Shown here one piece after another: positions 8,907 to 17,672 of a stretch of 64,000 nucleotides of DNA (position 1 is the stretch's first letter; every line of letters begins with the position of its first letter). The stretch is from UBA10649 sp963700745 (lineage in GTDB: Bacteria > Actinomycetota > Actinomycetes > S36-B12): assembly GCA_963700745.1 (NCBI GenBank), contig CAVOYT010000012.1, positions 403,728 through 467,727 of the forward strand. Reading direction: 5' to 3'. Under the pieces are notes generated by a model. The model made no database searches. It saw only the letters and a list, made by a program, of their open reading frames with translations, and was not told the origin of the DNA. The translations under genes and the position numbers were made by a program.

Positions 8907-11294
8907 CCGACACCGTCGACACCACGACCGCCTTCGGCCGGCCGATCCGCCGCAAGGAGGACGCGAAGCTGCTCCACGGCCGCACCAACTGGACCGACAA
9001 CATCCAGCTCCCCGGCACCGCTGCACATGGCGCTCGTGCGCAGCTCCGATGGCTCACGCCCGCATCACCAAGGTCGACGTATCCGGCGCGCTCGCGCGTC
9101 CGAACGTGGTCGCGGCCTTCAGCGCCGCCGATCTCGGCGACATGAACTCGCGGCGTCCCGTGCGTGTGGCCGGTGACCGGACGACACCGTGATGCCGCCG
9201 TTCCCCGCGCTGGCCACGGACAAGGTCCGGCATCGTCGGGGACGTCGTCGCCGTGGTCCTGGCCACCGACCCCGGAGCGCGGCCGCGGACGCCCTCGACG
9301 CGGTCGACGTCGAGTACGAGCGCCCTGCCGGCCGTCGTCGACATGGATCGACGCCGTGTCCCCGGGCAGCGACACTCGTCCACGACGAAGCTCGCCAACA
9401 ACACGTGCTACGTCCTCAACTCTCGGTGGCGGCTTCGACGAGGCGGCGGCCAAGGCCGATCGTCATCGTCAAGCGCCGCTTCATCAACCAGCGCCTGATC
9501 CCGTCGTTCATGGAGCCGCGCGCCGTCGTCGCCGCGCCGATGGGCATGAGCGACGAGTTCACCGTCTGGACGTCGACCCAGATCCCGCACGTCCTGCGCG
9601 TGCTGCTGACCCTGGTCACCGGCATCCCCGAGCAGAACCTCCGGGTCGATCGCCCCCGACGTCGGCGGCGGCTTCGGCGGCAAGCTGCAGATCTACCGCG
9701 AGGAGATTCTCGCCCTGCAGTCCTGGCCCGAGAAGCTCGGACGACCCGTCAAGTGGACCGAGACCCGTAGCGAGAACATGGTGGCCACGCACCACGGCCG
9801 CGATCAGATCCAGGACATCGAGCTGGCCGCACGAAGGACGGCACGATCCTGGGACTCAAGGTGACGCTGCTGGCCAACATGGGCGCCTACCTCGGGATCA
9901 TCACGCCAGGCACGCCGCTGCTGGGCATGTTCATGTACCCGGGCATCTACAAGATGGACACGCTACGAGTTCCAGTGCACCGGCGTCTTCACCACCACCA
10001 CCCGACCGACGCCTATCGCGGCGCCGGTCGACCCGAGGCGACGTACGCGATCGAGCGCATCGTCGACGAGACTGCTGCGGAGCTGGGCATGGAGCCCATG
10101 GAGCTGCGTACGCAAGAACTGGATCAAGCACGACGAGTTCCCGTACACGACGATCGCTGGCCTGACGTACGACACCGGAAACTACGAGGCGGCCACCGCC
10201 AAGGCTCTCGAGATGTTCGGAATACGACGAGCTGCGCGCCGAGCAGAAGGCTCGCCGGGAGTCCGGCGATCCGGTACAGCTCGGCATCGGCATCTCGACG
10301 TTCACCGAGATGTGCGGTCTGGCGCCGTCACGTACCCTCGGCGCCCTCAAGTACGCCGCCGGCGGCTGGGAGCACTGCCAGATCCGCCTCCTGCCGACCG
10401 GCAAGGTCGAGCTGATCACCGGCACCTCCCCGCACGGGCAGGGCCACGAGACGGCGTGGAGCCAGATCGCCAGCAGACATCATCGGCATCCCGGTCGAGG
10501 ACATCGAGGTGATCCATGGCGATACCGGTCGATGCCCCGTACGGGATGGACACCTACGGCTCGCGCTCGCTGGCCGTCGGCGGCCAGGCCATCAAGAAGG
10601 CGGCTGACCGGCTCGTCGAGAACGCCCGCCTGATGGCCGCGCACCAGCTCGAGTGCGCCCGGACGACCTGGAGTTCGCCGACGGGACGTTCACGGTCAAG
10701 GGTGACCCGGAGAAGACACGACGGTCCATGGCCGCCATCGCCTGGGCGGCGTTCTCCGCCCACAACCTGCCCGGAGGGCGTGGAGCCGATGATCTCCGGC
10801 GAGGCGACCGTCGACCCGGAGGACTTCTCCTACCCGCATGGCACGCACCTCGCAGCCATGGAGGTCGACACCGAGACCGGAAAGGTGACGCTGCGCAAGT
10901 ACGTGTGCGTTGACGACGTCGGCAACCAGGTCAACCCGATGATCGTCGAGGGCCAGGTCCACGGCGGCGTCGCCCAGGGCATCGCCCAGGCGCTCTACGA
11001 GGGGGCGGAGTACGACGAGGACGGCAACCTGCTCACCGCCGCCTCGCCGACTACCTGATCCCGAGCGCGGCCGACCTGCCGTCGTTCGAGACGGGTACCA
11101 CACGTCACACCGTCGACCACGCACTCCCTCGGCACCAAGGGCGTCGGCGAGGCCGGCGCGATCGCGTCGACCCCGGCCATCATCAACGGCATCGTCGATG
11201 CGCTGCGTCCCTGGGCGTGACGAATGTTCGATGCCGGCCAGCCCGCAGAACGTGTGGAGAGCCATCCAGGCGGCGAAGGGAGCATCCGGCATGA
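8903..11294 (+). CDS. Mo-hydroxylase large (molybdopterin) subunit, many frameshifts
   Basis: This is the catalytic molybdenum-cytosine-dinucleotide subunit. Pieces in all three forward frames join into one ~790-residue protein: FGRPIRRKEDAKLLHG (start), RFINQRLIPSFMEPRAVVA, APDVGGGFGGKLQIYREE, DAYRGAGRPEATYAIERI, TGTSPHGQGHETAW, VDDVGNQVNPMIVEGQVHGG and PASPQNVWRAIQAAKG (end). The active-site loop reads AYRGAGR, not the AYRCSFR of form-I CO dehydrogenases, so CO is not the supported substrate; an aldehyde, purine or other carboxylic/heterocyclic hydroxylase is more likely. Single-base indels occur every ~30-60 bases between 9018 and 9700 and more sparsely after. The end is placed at the TGA overlapping the next ATG, which is an inference. 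Confidence 0.82.
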
Positions 11295-12149
11295 TCCCCT
11301 CGGACGTTCGACTACGTGCGGCGTCGACCGTCGACGAGGCAGTGGCGGCACTGGTCGCAGGGGGTGAGGACGCCAAGGTGCTCGGCGGTGGCCAGTCGCT
11401 GATGCCGGTGCTGCGACTGCGGCTCGGCGCTCCCTCGGTGGTCGTCGACACGACGCGGATCGACGAGATGAAGGGCATCACCGACGCTGGTGATTCGCCA
11501 TCGTCATCGGCGCGGGGGTCACCCACGACGAGATGCACAAGAGCGCTCTCGTGCGCGAGCACGTGGCCCTGCTGTCCGCAGGCCACGGCAACGGTCGCCG
11601 ACCGGCAGATCCGTCATCGGGGGACCCTCGGCGGCGCGTTGGCGCATGCCGATCCGGCCGGCGACCAGCCCCCGGTCGCGCTGGCGCTCGACGCCGCGTT
11701 CACGATCGCCGGGCCGGGAGGGCGGCGGACCGTCGCGGCGGCGGACTTCTTCGTGGACTACTTCACGACCGCGGTCGGCCCGGACGAGGTGCTCGTCAGC
11801 GTCCGCTTCCCCAAGTACACGGGCTGGGGCACGCACTACGAGAAGTTCAACCGGACGGCGCAGGCGTGGGCGATCGTCGGGGTGGCCGCGGCCGTCCGGA
11901 TGGACGCCGGCTCGATCGCCGAGGCGCGGGTCGGGCCTGACCAACATGGCCCCGACCCCGGTCAGGGCGTCAACCGTCGAGTCCGCCCTCGTGGGGGCGT
12001 CCTCGGTGGCCGAGATCGCCGCGGCGGCCGAGCACGCGGCCGAGGGCGCCAGCCCGACGAGTGATATCCACGCACAGGCCGACTACCGGCAGCACCTTGC
12101 CCAGGTGCTCACCCGGCGCGCGGTCGCGGCAGCGGCCGGCATCTCGTAG
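11291..12149 (+). CDS. Mo-hydroxylase FAD (medium) subunit, frameshifted
   Basis: This flavin subunit passes electrons from the [2Fe-2S] clusters to an acceptor. The two FAD-contact motifs are visible as LGGGQSLMPVLRLRL and RGTLGGALAHADPAGD, followed by the CO_deh_flav_C-like region (YEKFNRTAQAWAIVG; GLTNMAPTPVRAS). The frame breaks near 11498, 11580 and 11938, and the intact protein would have ~285 residues, normal for CoxM-like proteins. The ATG at 11291 overlaps the presumed end of the large subunit. Gene order small-large-medium differs from the medium-small-large order of classic form-I cox clusters. No maturation genes (coxD-G, MCD synthesis) follow. Confidence 0.85.
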
Positions 12150-12161
12150 TCAGGAGCGACG

Positions 12162-12188
12162 TGGGGGCGGGCCGATGGCCCGCCCCCA
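12162..12188 (+). terminator. stem-loop terminator of the Mo-hydroxylase operon
   Basis: There is a perfect 12-base stem (12162-12173 with 12177-12188) and a GAT triloop, starting 13 bases after the FAD-subunit stop and followed by TTC. It isolates the operon from the zinc-ribbon gene at 12233. Confidence 0.85.
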
Positions 12189-12232
12189 TTCGCCTGCCTG
12201 CAGGACTGTGCTCCCTGCGGTAGCGTCCGGTC

Positions 12233-12424
12233 ATGGCCCTTTACACATGCTCCACCTGCGGAATGTCCGTCAACACCACCTGTGGCGCCTGTGGCGCGGA
12301 TCTCGTGGACGCCTCGATCGCCAAGGACGACGGATCGTCGGTGGAGATCTCCGAGTGCCCCAACGGGCACGGCAAGATCAAGTCGCCGATGTGCTGCGGC
12401 AGCGACATGAGCTGCACCGTCTAG
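12233..12424 (+). CDS. zinc-ribbon miniprotein
   Basis: This is a 63-residue, Cys-rich cytosolic protein. Cysteines occur as CSTCGM and CGACGA (two CxxC knuckles), with further Cys in SECPNGHG, CCGS and SC near the C-terminus, eight in all plus one His. The first two pairs make a good zinc ribbon, and the C-terminal set could form a second site. It starts at an ATG 45 bases after the hydroxylase terminator and converges on the membrane gene at 12421 with a 4-base overlap of stop codons. No named family is recognised; metal binding is inferred from cysteine spacing alone. Confidence 0.72.
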   Translation: MALYTCSTCGMSVNTTCGACGADLVDASIAKDDGSSVEISECPNGHGKIKSPMCCGSDMSCTV

Positions 12425-12633
12425 CTCACCCCGACGGCGCGGGTGCCTTTCCGCCGCGCGGCCGGAGCCACGTAGGCGACGACGATCCCCAGGATCGCGC
12501 ACGCCAAAGTGACGATCCCCAGCCACATGACCGTCATCGGGACGACGCCGAACACGAAGAGCAGCAATGCGACCCCGATGCCGAGGAACACGCCGGCGAA
12601 GAAGCCCAGGACTGGACGACGCGACGGTTTCAT
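12421..12633 (-). CDS. two-helix membrane protein
   Basis: This is a 70-residue protein with a basic N-terminus (MKPSRRP), two hydrophobic helices (VLGFFAGVFLGIGVALLLFVFG and VMWLGIVTLACAILGIVVAYVA) and a basic tail (PAARRKGTR). The positive charges on both ends suggest N-in/C-in topology. Its ATG overlaps the TGA of the upstream secreted-protein gene (12630), so the two are probably translated together and may interact in the membrane. Function is not recognised. Confidence 0.7.
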   Translation of the reverse strand: MKPSRRPVLGFFAGVFLGIGVALLLFVFGVVPMTVMWLGIVTLACAILGIVVAYVAPAARRKGTRAVGVS

Positions 12634-13238
12634 GCTGCCCCACCTCCCTCAGTGGCCGCTGTCGCGATCACCGTTGCTTTCGTTCCCATGAACACCCCGG
12701 CGAACATCGCCAGGCCGATCAGCGCGAAGCCGGCTCCCGCGAAGAAGACCGGAGACGAGGTCGTGCCGTCGCCGGTGCCGGCGATGAAGCCGCTGCCGAC
12801 GCACGATCCACCTTCTCCACTCATCTCGCCGCTCACCGGGATGAGGGCCGAGGTCGACAGGACCCATTGGACCGGGGCGGGCGCCGTGGAGACATCCACG
12901 TCACCGGCGGACTTCGTGTCGCCGGCGGGGTTGTCGATCGGCCCGCTCATGAAGGGCAGTCCCATCACCGTGATGGACCAGTTTCCGGACGTGATCGCCT
13001 GATCGATGGTGCCCTCATAGATGACCGTGCCCTCAGGGTCGACGACGAAGGGGTCGCTCTGCGTACCACCGTCCCCAGGGGCGCTCGCCTCGTCGAGGAC
13101 CGTGCCGTCAGCGGACACCGACTGCGCCGAACCTGAGCAGCCCGTCGCGTCGGCCGCAACCGCCGGACCAGCCGGCAGGGCCGCGAGCAGCAGCGCTCCG
13201 GCACCCCATGCCAATACCGTGCTCGTGCGTCTCATCAT
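12630..13238 (-). CDS. exported, C-terminally membrane-anchored protein
   Basis: This is a 202-residue protein with a clear signal peptide (MMRRTSTVLAWGAGALLLAA then LPAGPAVAAD), an extracytoplasmic region of ~120 residues with two cysteines (ATGCSGS and GGSCVGS) that could form a disulfide, and a C-terminal transmembrane helix (VFFAGAGFALIGLAMFAGVFMG). The middle is rich in Asp, Gly, Ser and Thr and predicted mostly beta. An AGGGAGGAAT-like ribosome-binding site precedes the ATG. It is paired with the downstream two-helix protein by an ATGA overlap. No family is recognised. Confidence 0.72.
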   Translation of the reverse strand: MMRRTSTVLAWGAGALLLAALPAGPAVAADATGCSGSAQSVSADGTVLDEASAPGDGGTQSDPFVVDPEGTVIYEGTIDQAITSGNWSITVMGLPFMSGPIDNPAGDTKSAGDVDVSTAPAPVQWVLSTSALIPVSGEMSGEGGSCVGSGFIAGTGDGTTSSPVFFAGAGFALIGLAMFAGVFMGTKATVIATAATEGGGAA

Positions 13239-13308
13239 TCCTCCCTGTCATTCAAGACTAGGGAAGTGGCAAAGCGGTGTCGACAGATCGGAAGTCCGAA
13301 CACCCGAG

Positions 13309-15003
13309 TCAGGTCGCGTCGACGAGTGGAAGGCGCAGCGCGCCCGGAGCTGCCTGCGGCACCGCCGGATTCTTCGGCGCCTGCGGCTGAACGCGCTGGT
13401 ATTCCGCGCCCATCTGGGGGCGCGCGTCCGGCTCCCCCTTGTTCGGCCACAGTGCCATGGCCCGTTCAGCCTGCGCGGTGATCGTCAATGAGGGGTTCAC
13501 GCCGAGGTTCGCGGTGATGGCCGATCCGTCGACGATGTGCAGGCCCGGGTATCCGTAGACACGGTGGTACGGGTCGATCACGCCGGAGTCCTCGTCCGAG
13601 CCGATCGGGCAGCCGCCGACGAAATGCGCGGTCACGGCCGCGTCGAAGTTCTCGAACCAGCTCCCGACGGGGGTGCCGCCGATGCGCCGAGCCAGCCGGC
13701 GCACGACATCGTGGGCCACTGGGATGTACGTGGGGGCAGGGCTCGACTCGTCCTGCCGAGTCGTCAGGTGCCAGCCCAGCCGGCCCCGCTTGCCAGTCAC
13801 CGTGAGCGAGTTGTCGACCGTCTGCATGACGAGGGCGATCACCGATCGCTCGCTCCAGCGCCGGACGTTCATCACGCGCAATGCGGTGGCGGGGTCGCTC
13901 ACCAGGTCTGACGCGAAGGAGCGCCACCGCGGCATGCTCTCGCGAGGGCCGCTGAGGATGGACTGCAGCAGCCCCATCGAATTCGACCCCTTGCCGTAGC
14001 GCACCGGCTCGACGTGGGTGTCCGGCTCCGGGTAGAAGCTCGAGGTGATCGCAACGCCCTCAGTGAAGTCCGTCGAGGACATCTGCGCCACCGCACCCAG
14101 GATGGCCTCGGAGTTCGTGCGGGAGAGGCGGCCCAGCACGCGCGAGAGGCGCGGCAGCCGGCCGTCGTCCTTCATGCGATGAAGCAGCTTCTGGGTGTTG
14201 AAGGTGCCCGCCGCGACGATCACGTGCTCAGCGCTCAACGTCCGCACGCGGGGTCGTCCGAGTGCGCCGGTACGGACCGTGTCGATGGTGTAGCCACCGC
14301 CGTCCCGCTCCTCCAGGCCGGTCACGGTGGTCATGGGGTACACGCGCGCCCCCGCAGCCTCGGCCAGGGCGAGGTAGTTCTTCGGCAGCGTGTTCTTGGC
14401 GTTGTAGCGGCAGCCGGTCATGCACTCCCCGCACTCGATGCAGCCGGTGCGAGCGGGTCCCACGCCGCCGAAGAAGGGGTCCGGCCGCGTCACGCCGGGA
14501 CCGTCACCGAAGTACACCCCGACCGGCGTGAGCCGGAAGGTATGGCCCACCCCCATCTCGTCCGCGACCGCCTTCATCACCTCGTCGCTCGGTGTCATGG
14601 TCGGGTTGTCGACCACGCCGAGCATGCGCGCCGCCTGGTCGTAGTAGGGGGCCAGCTCGTCAGCCCAGTCGGTGATGTCCCGCCACTGGGGGTCGTCGAA
14701 GAAGGGCTTTCCGGGAACGTAGAGGGTGTTCGCGTAGACGAGCGAGCCGCCGCCCACTCCGGCACCGGCGAGAACGACGACGTCACGCAGGATGTGGATG
14801 CGCTGCAGACCGGTCAGGCCGAGCTTGGGAGCCCACAGGAAGTCCTTCAGCCGCCACGACGTCGTCGGGTAGGTCTCCTCCGTGAATCGACGACCGGCCT
14901 CGAGCACGCCGACCCGGTACCCCTTCTCAGCCAACCGCAGCGCCGAGACCGATCCGCCGAAACCCGAACCGATGATCAGGACGTCGAAGTCGAAGTGGGG
15001 CAC
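13309..15003 (-). CDS. GMC-family FAD oxidoreductase (ChoD-like)
   Basis: This is a 564-residue flavoprotein. The Rossmann ADP-binding motif GSGFGG is at residues 12-17, AGAGVGGGSLVYAN shapes the FAD site, and the C-terminal GMC signature runs through FVGGCPIGSDEDSG to LHIVDGSAITANLGVNPSLT. A cysteine-rich patch CIECGECMTGC near residue 190 is shared with the mycobacterial ChoD (Rv3409c-like) branch, which also lies beside guaB3/guaB2. In that branch cholesterol oxidase activity is disputed, so an alcohol or sterol dehydrogenase is the safe call. No signal peptide. It follows the aldehyde dehydrogenase gene by nine bases, suggesting an alcohol-to-aldehyde-to-acid pair. Confidence 0.85.
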   Translation of the reverse strand: MPHFDFDVLIIGSGFGGSVSALRLAEKGYRVGVLEAGRRFTEETYPTTSWRLKDFLWAPKLGLTGLQRIHILRDVVVLAGAGVGGGSLVYANTLYVPGKPFFDDPQWRDITDWADELAPYYDQAARMLGVVDNPTMTPSDEVMKAVADEMGVGHTFRLTPVGVYFGDGPGVTRPDPFFGGVGPARTGCIECGECMTGCRYNAKNTLPKNYLALAEAAGARVYPMTTVTGLEERDGGGYTIDTVRTGALGRPRVRTLSAEHVIVAAGTFNTQKLLHRMKDDGRLPRLSRVLGRLSRTNSEAILGAVAQMSSTDFTEGVAITSSFYPEPDTHVEPVRYGKGSNSMGLLQSILSGPRESMPRWRSFASDLVSDPATALRVMNVRRWSERSVIALVMQTVDNSLTVTGKRGRLGWHLTTRQDESSPAPTYIPVAHDVVRRLARRIGGTPVGSWFENFDAAVTAHFVGGCPIGSDEDSGVIDPYHRVYGYPGLHIVDGSAITANLGVNPSLTITAQAERAMALWPNKGEPDARPQMGAEYQRVQPQAPKNPAVPQAAPGALRLPLVDAT

Positions 15004-15012
15004 GCCGTGAAC

Positions 15013-16558
15013 CTACTTCAGACCGATCTTCTTGAACAGGCTGAAGGTGGAGGCCATGGTGTTCATCCACCTCTCGTCACTCATGCCCAGGACCGGCCCG
15101 AAGCTGAGGAAGCGCTGCACGGCCACCGTCTGTGACTCGGTGTACTTCAGCAGGCCCTCGTCACCGTGGCGCCGGCCGAGGCCGGAGTCGCCCATGCCAC
15201 CCATCGGCGCTCGCGTGCTCCCCCACGAGGGCCCGTACCCCTCGTTGACGTTCACCGTGCCGGCGTGCAGTTGGCGGGCGATCGTGCGCCCCGCGCCCTT
15301 GTCACGCGTGACGACCGCCGCGTTGAGCCCGTAGACCGTGTCGTTCGCGAACTGGATGGCCTCCTCGTCCGAGCTCACCGGGTACAGGGCGACGACCGGG
15401 CCGAAGGTCTCCTCGTCGCACAGGATCATCCCCTCGGTCACGCCCTCGAGCACCGTGGGCTCGAAGTGGTTGGGACCGATGTCCGGGCGCGCGCTGCCAC
15501 CGGCCAGCACCCGGGCCCCCTGCGTGACAGCGTCGTCAACGTGCTTTCGCACCCGCGTCAGCTGGCGTCCCGAGATCAGCGATCCCATGTCACCCGTCCA
15601 GCCGATGGATGGCGCCATGGTCATCGAACGGACGCGGGCAGCGAACGCCTCGGCGAACCGGTCGTAGACCTCGGCATGCACGTAGATGCGTTCCATGGAG
15701 ATGCACAGCTGGCCGGAGTTCGAGAAGCAGGCGCGCACGGCGATGTCCGCTGCCCGGGTCGCATCCGCGTCCGCGCGGATGATCATCGCGTTCTTGCCAC
15801 CGAGCTCGAGCGAGCACCCGATCAGTCGCTCCCCGCACCGCGCCGCCACCTCGCGGCCCACCCGCGTGGACCCGGTGAACATCACGTAGTCGACACGGTC
15901 GATGACCATGGGCCCGATGACCGGGCCGTCCCCAGTCACGATGCGCACGACGTCCGTAGGCACGCCGGCGCGGATGAGGAGGTCGACCACCCACAGGGCG
16001 GTGAGGGACGTCTGCACATCAGGCTTGATGAGCGCCGCATTGCCGGCAAGCAGGGCCGGGATCGCGTCGCTGACCGCGAGGGTGAGCGGATAGTTCCACG
16101 GGGTCAGGAAGCCGACCACGCCCTTGGGCTGCTGGAACTGGGTCACGCCGACCGCACCCGGGAAGATTCCTCGGTGACGTCGTGGGCCGCAGGAGTCGGC
16201 CGGCATCACGGGCGTAGTGCCGCGCGGTGATGCAGACGTCGAGCAGTTCCTCCATCGCGTCACGACGGGCCTTGCCCGTCTCCCACTGGACGATGTCGAG
16301 GCCCTCCTCACGATGCTCGAGCACCATGTCGTGGAACCGCAGCATGATGCGGGACCGCTCCTGCAGGGGGCGCCGGGCCCATGCCTGCTGACCACGTCGC
16401 AGCGCCGCCATCGCATCGTCGACGTCGGCCTCCTGCGCGAGCGGGAGCTCGTAGATCTGCTCTCCCGTGAAGGGGGCGTGCACCGGCCAGGAGGGCGCGG
16501 AGTCGCTGACGCTCACGGCGGACAGGAGGCGCGACACCAGCGCCGGCGAGGGGGTCAC
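15013..16558 (-). CDS. aldehyde dehydrogenase, succinic-semialdehyde type, frameshifted
   Basis: NAD(P)-dependent aldehyde dehydrogenase. The N-terminal ~125 residues (TPSPALVSRLL ... DAGRLLRP) are in one frame and the rest in another. An extra base near 16183 separates them, and removing it gives ~515 residues. Conserved parts are TPWNYPLTLAVSDAIPALLAGN, FTGSTRVGR (NAD loop), LELGGKN (general-base Glu) and NSGQLCISMERIYV (nucleophilic Cys). The SGQLCISMER variant resembles actinobacterial GabD2-type succinic semialdehyde dehydrogenases. The GTG at 16558 overlaps the guaB3 stop (GTGA), so the gene is coupled to guaB3 and precedes the GMC oxidoreductase. Substrate is inferred only from subfamily resemblance. 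Confidence 0.85.
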
Positions 16559-17667
16559 GCCGTCACCACCATCTCGACCCGCTGGAACTCCTTCATGTCG
16601 CTGTAGCCGGTGGTCGCCATCGCCTTGCGCAGCGCTCCCACGATGTTCATCGAGCCGTCCGCGCTTCGCGACGGACCGTTCAGCACCTCGGCCAGCGTGC
16701 CCACGGGAGGCATCAGGTGCCGCACCCCACGCGGCAGTCGCGGGTGCCAGGCCTCCGATCCCCAGTGCGCGCCGCGCCCGGGGGCGTCGCTGGCGCGGGA
16801 CAGGATCGACCCCACCATCGCCGCATCCGCCCCGCAGGCGATCGCCTTGACGATGTCGCCACTGCTCCCCATGGACCCGTCGGCGATGACATGCACATAC
16901 CGGCCGCCGGACTCGTCCAGATAGTCGCGTCGAGCCGCGGCCACGTCGGCGATGGCACTCGCCATCGGGACGCGCACGCCGATGACGTCGGACGTCGTGT
17001 GGGAGGCGCCGCCGCCGAATCCGACGAGTACGCCCGCGGCACCCGTGCGCATGAGATGCAGGGCCGCCTGGTGCGTCGCGCAGCCACCGACGATGACGGG
17101 CGCATCGAGTTCGTGGATGAACTGCTTGAGGTTCAGCGGCTCCCCGTCCGTGGAGACGTGCTCGGCGGAGACCGTCGTCCCGCGGATGACGACGATGTCC
17201 GCGCCCTTCTGCGCTGCCAGTGGAGCGAGTCGGCTCGCGCCCTGCGGCGAGGTGGCGACCGCGACCGTGATGCCCGCCTCCTTGAGGTCCGAGATGCGCG
17301 CGGCGATGAGGCCGGTGTCCACGGGCTTGGCGGAGTACAGCTCCTGCATGCGGGGGGTCACGACGGCCGGGTCGAGCTGCGAGATCTCCTGCAGCAGCGG
17401 TGCCGGGTCCTCGTATCGACCCCACAGTCCCTCGAGGTTCAAGACGGCCAGCAGCCCGAGCTCGGAGAAGGTCACGACCGTCTCCGGGGAGACGACCGAG
17501 TCCATGGGAGCGGCGATCAGGGGCGTGTCGAACCGGTAGGCGTCGATGGTCCACGAGGTGGACACGGCCTCAGGATCACGCGTGCGTCGGCTGGGCGCGA
17601 TGGCGACCTCGTCGAGGGAGTAGCCACGACGGGCGCGCTTCGCGCCGCCGATCTGGATATCGGTCAC
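16555..17667 (-). CDS. guaB3: GuaB3-family IMP dehydrogenase-related protein
   Basis: This is a 370-residue TIM-barrel protein of the IMPDH/GMP reductase superfamily without CBS domains. It starts at GTG 17667, five bases after the guaB2 stop. IMPDH-like features include PLIAAPMDSVVSPE near the N-terminus, DAPVIVGGCATHQAALHLM, GVLVGFGGGASHTT, VIADGSMGSSGDIVKAIACG and AAMVGSILSRASDAPG. The canonical GSICTTR catalytic loop of GuaB2 is absent. GuaB3 proteins are a conserved actinobacterial and cyanobacterial subgroup. True IMPDH activity has not been the usual finding, and GMP reductase activity is known for at least one cyanobacterial member. Its invariant position after guaB2 suggests a role in guanylate balance. 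Confidence 0.93.
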   Translation of the reverse strand: MTDIQIGGAKRARRGYSLDEVAIAPSRRTRDPEAVSTSWTIDAYRFDTPLIAAPMDSVVSPETVVTFSELGLLAVLNLEGLWGRYEDPAPLLQEISQLDPAVVTPRMQELYSAKPVDTGLIAARISDLKEAGITVAVATSPQGASRLAPLAAQKGADIVVIRGTTVSAEHVSTDGEPLNLKQFIHELDAPVIVGGCATHQAALHLMRTGAAGVLVGFGGGASHTTSDVIGVRVPMASAIADVAAARRDYLDESGGRYVHVIADGSMGSSGDIVKAIACGADAAMVGSILSRASDAPGRGAHWGSEAWHPRLPRGVRHLMPPVGTLAEVLNGPSRSADGSMNIVGALRKAMATTGYSDMKEFQRVEMVVTA

Positions 17668-17672
17668 GCGAT

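Noticed and set aside
8903..11294. Programmed frameshifting in the Mo-hydroxylase large subunit
   Set aside because: Too many breaks at unrelated sequences, mostly insertions, and the same kind of breaks occur in fusA.
14014..15135. A 373-codon plus-strand frame opposite the GMC oxidoreductase
   Set aside because: No recognisable domain; the opposite strand carries complete FAD-binding and GMC motifs.
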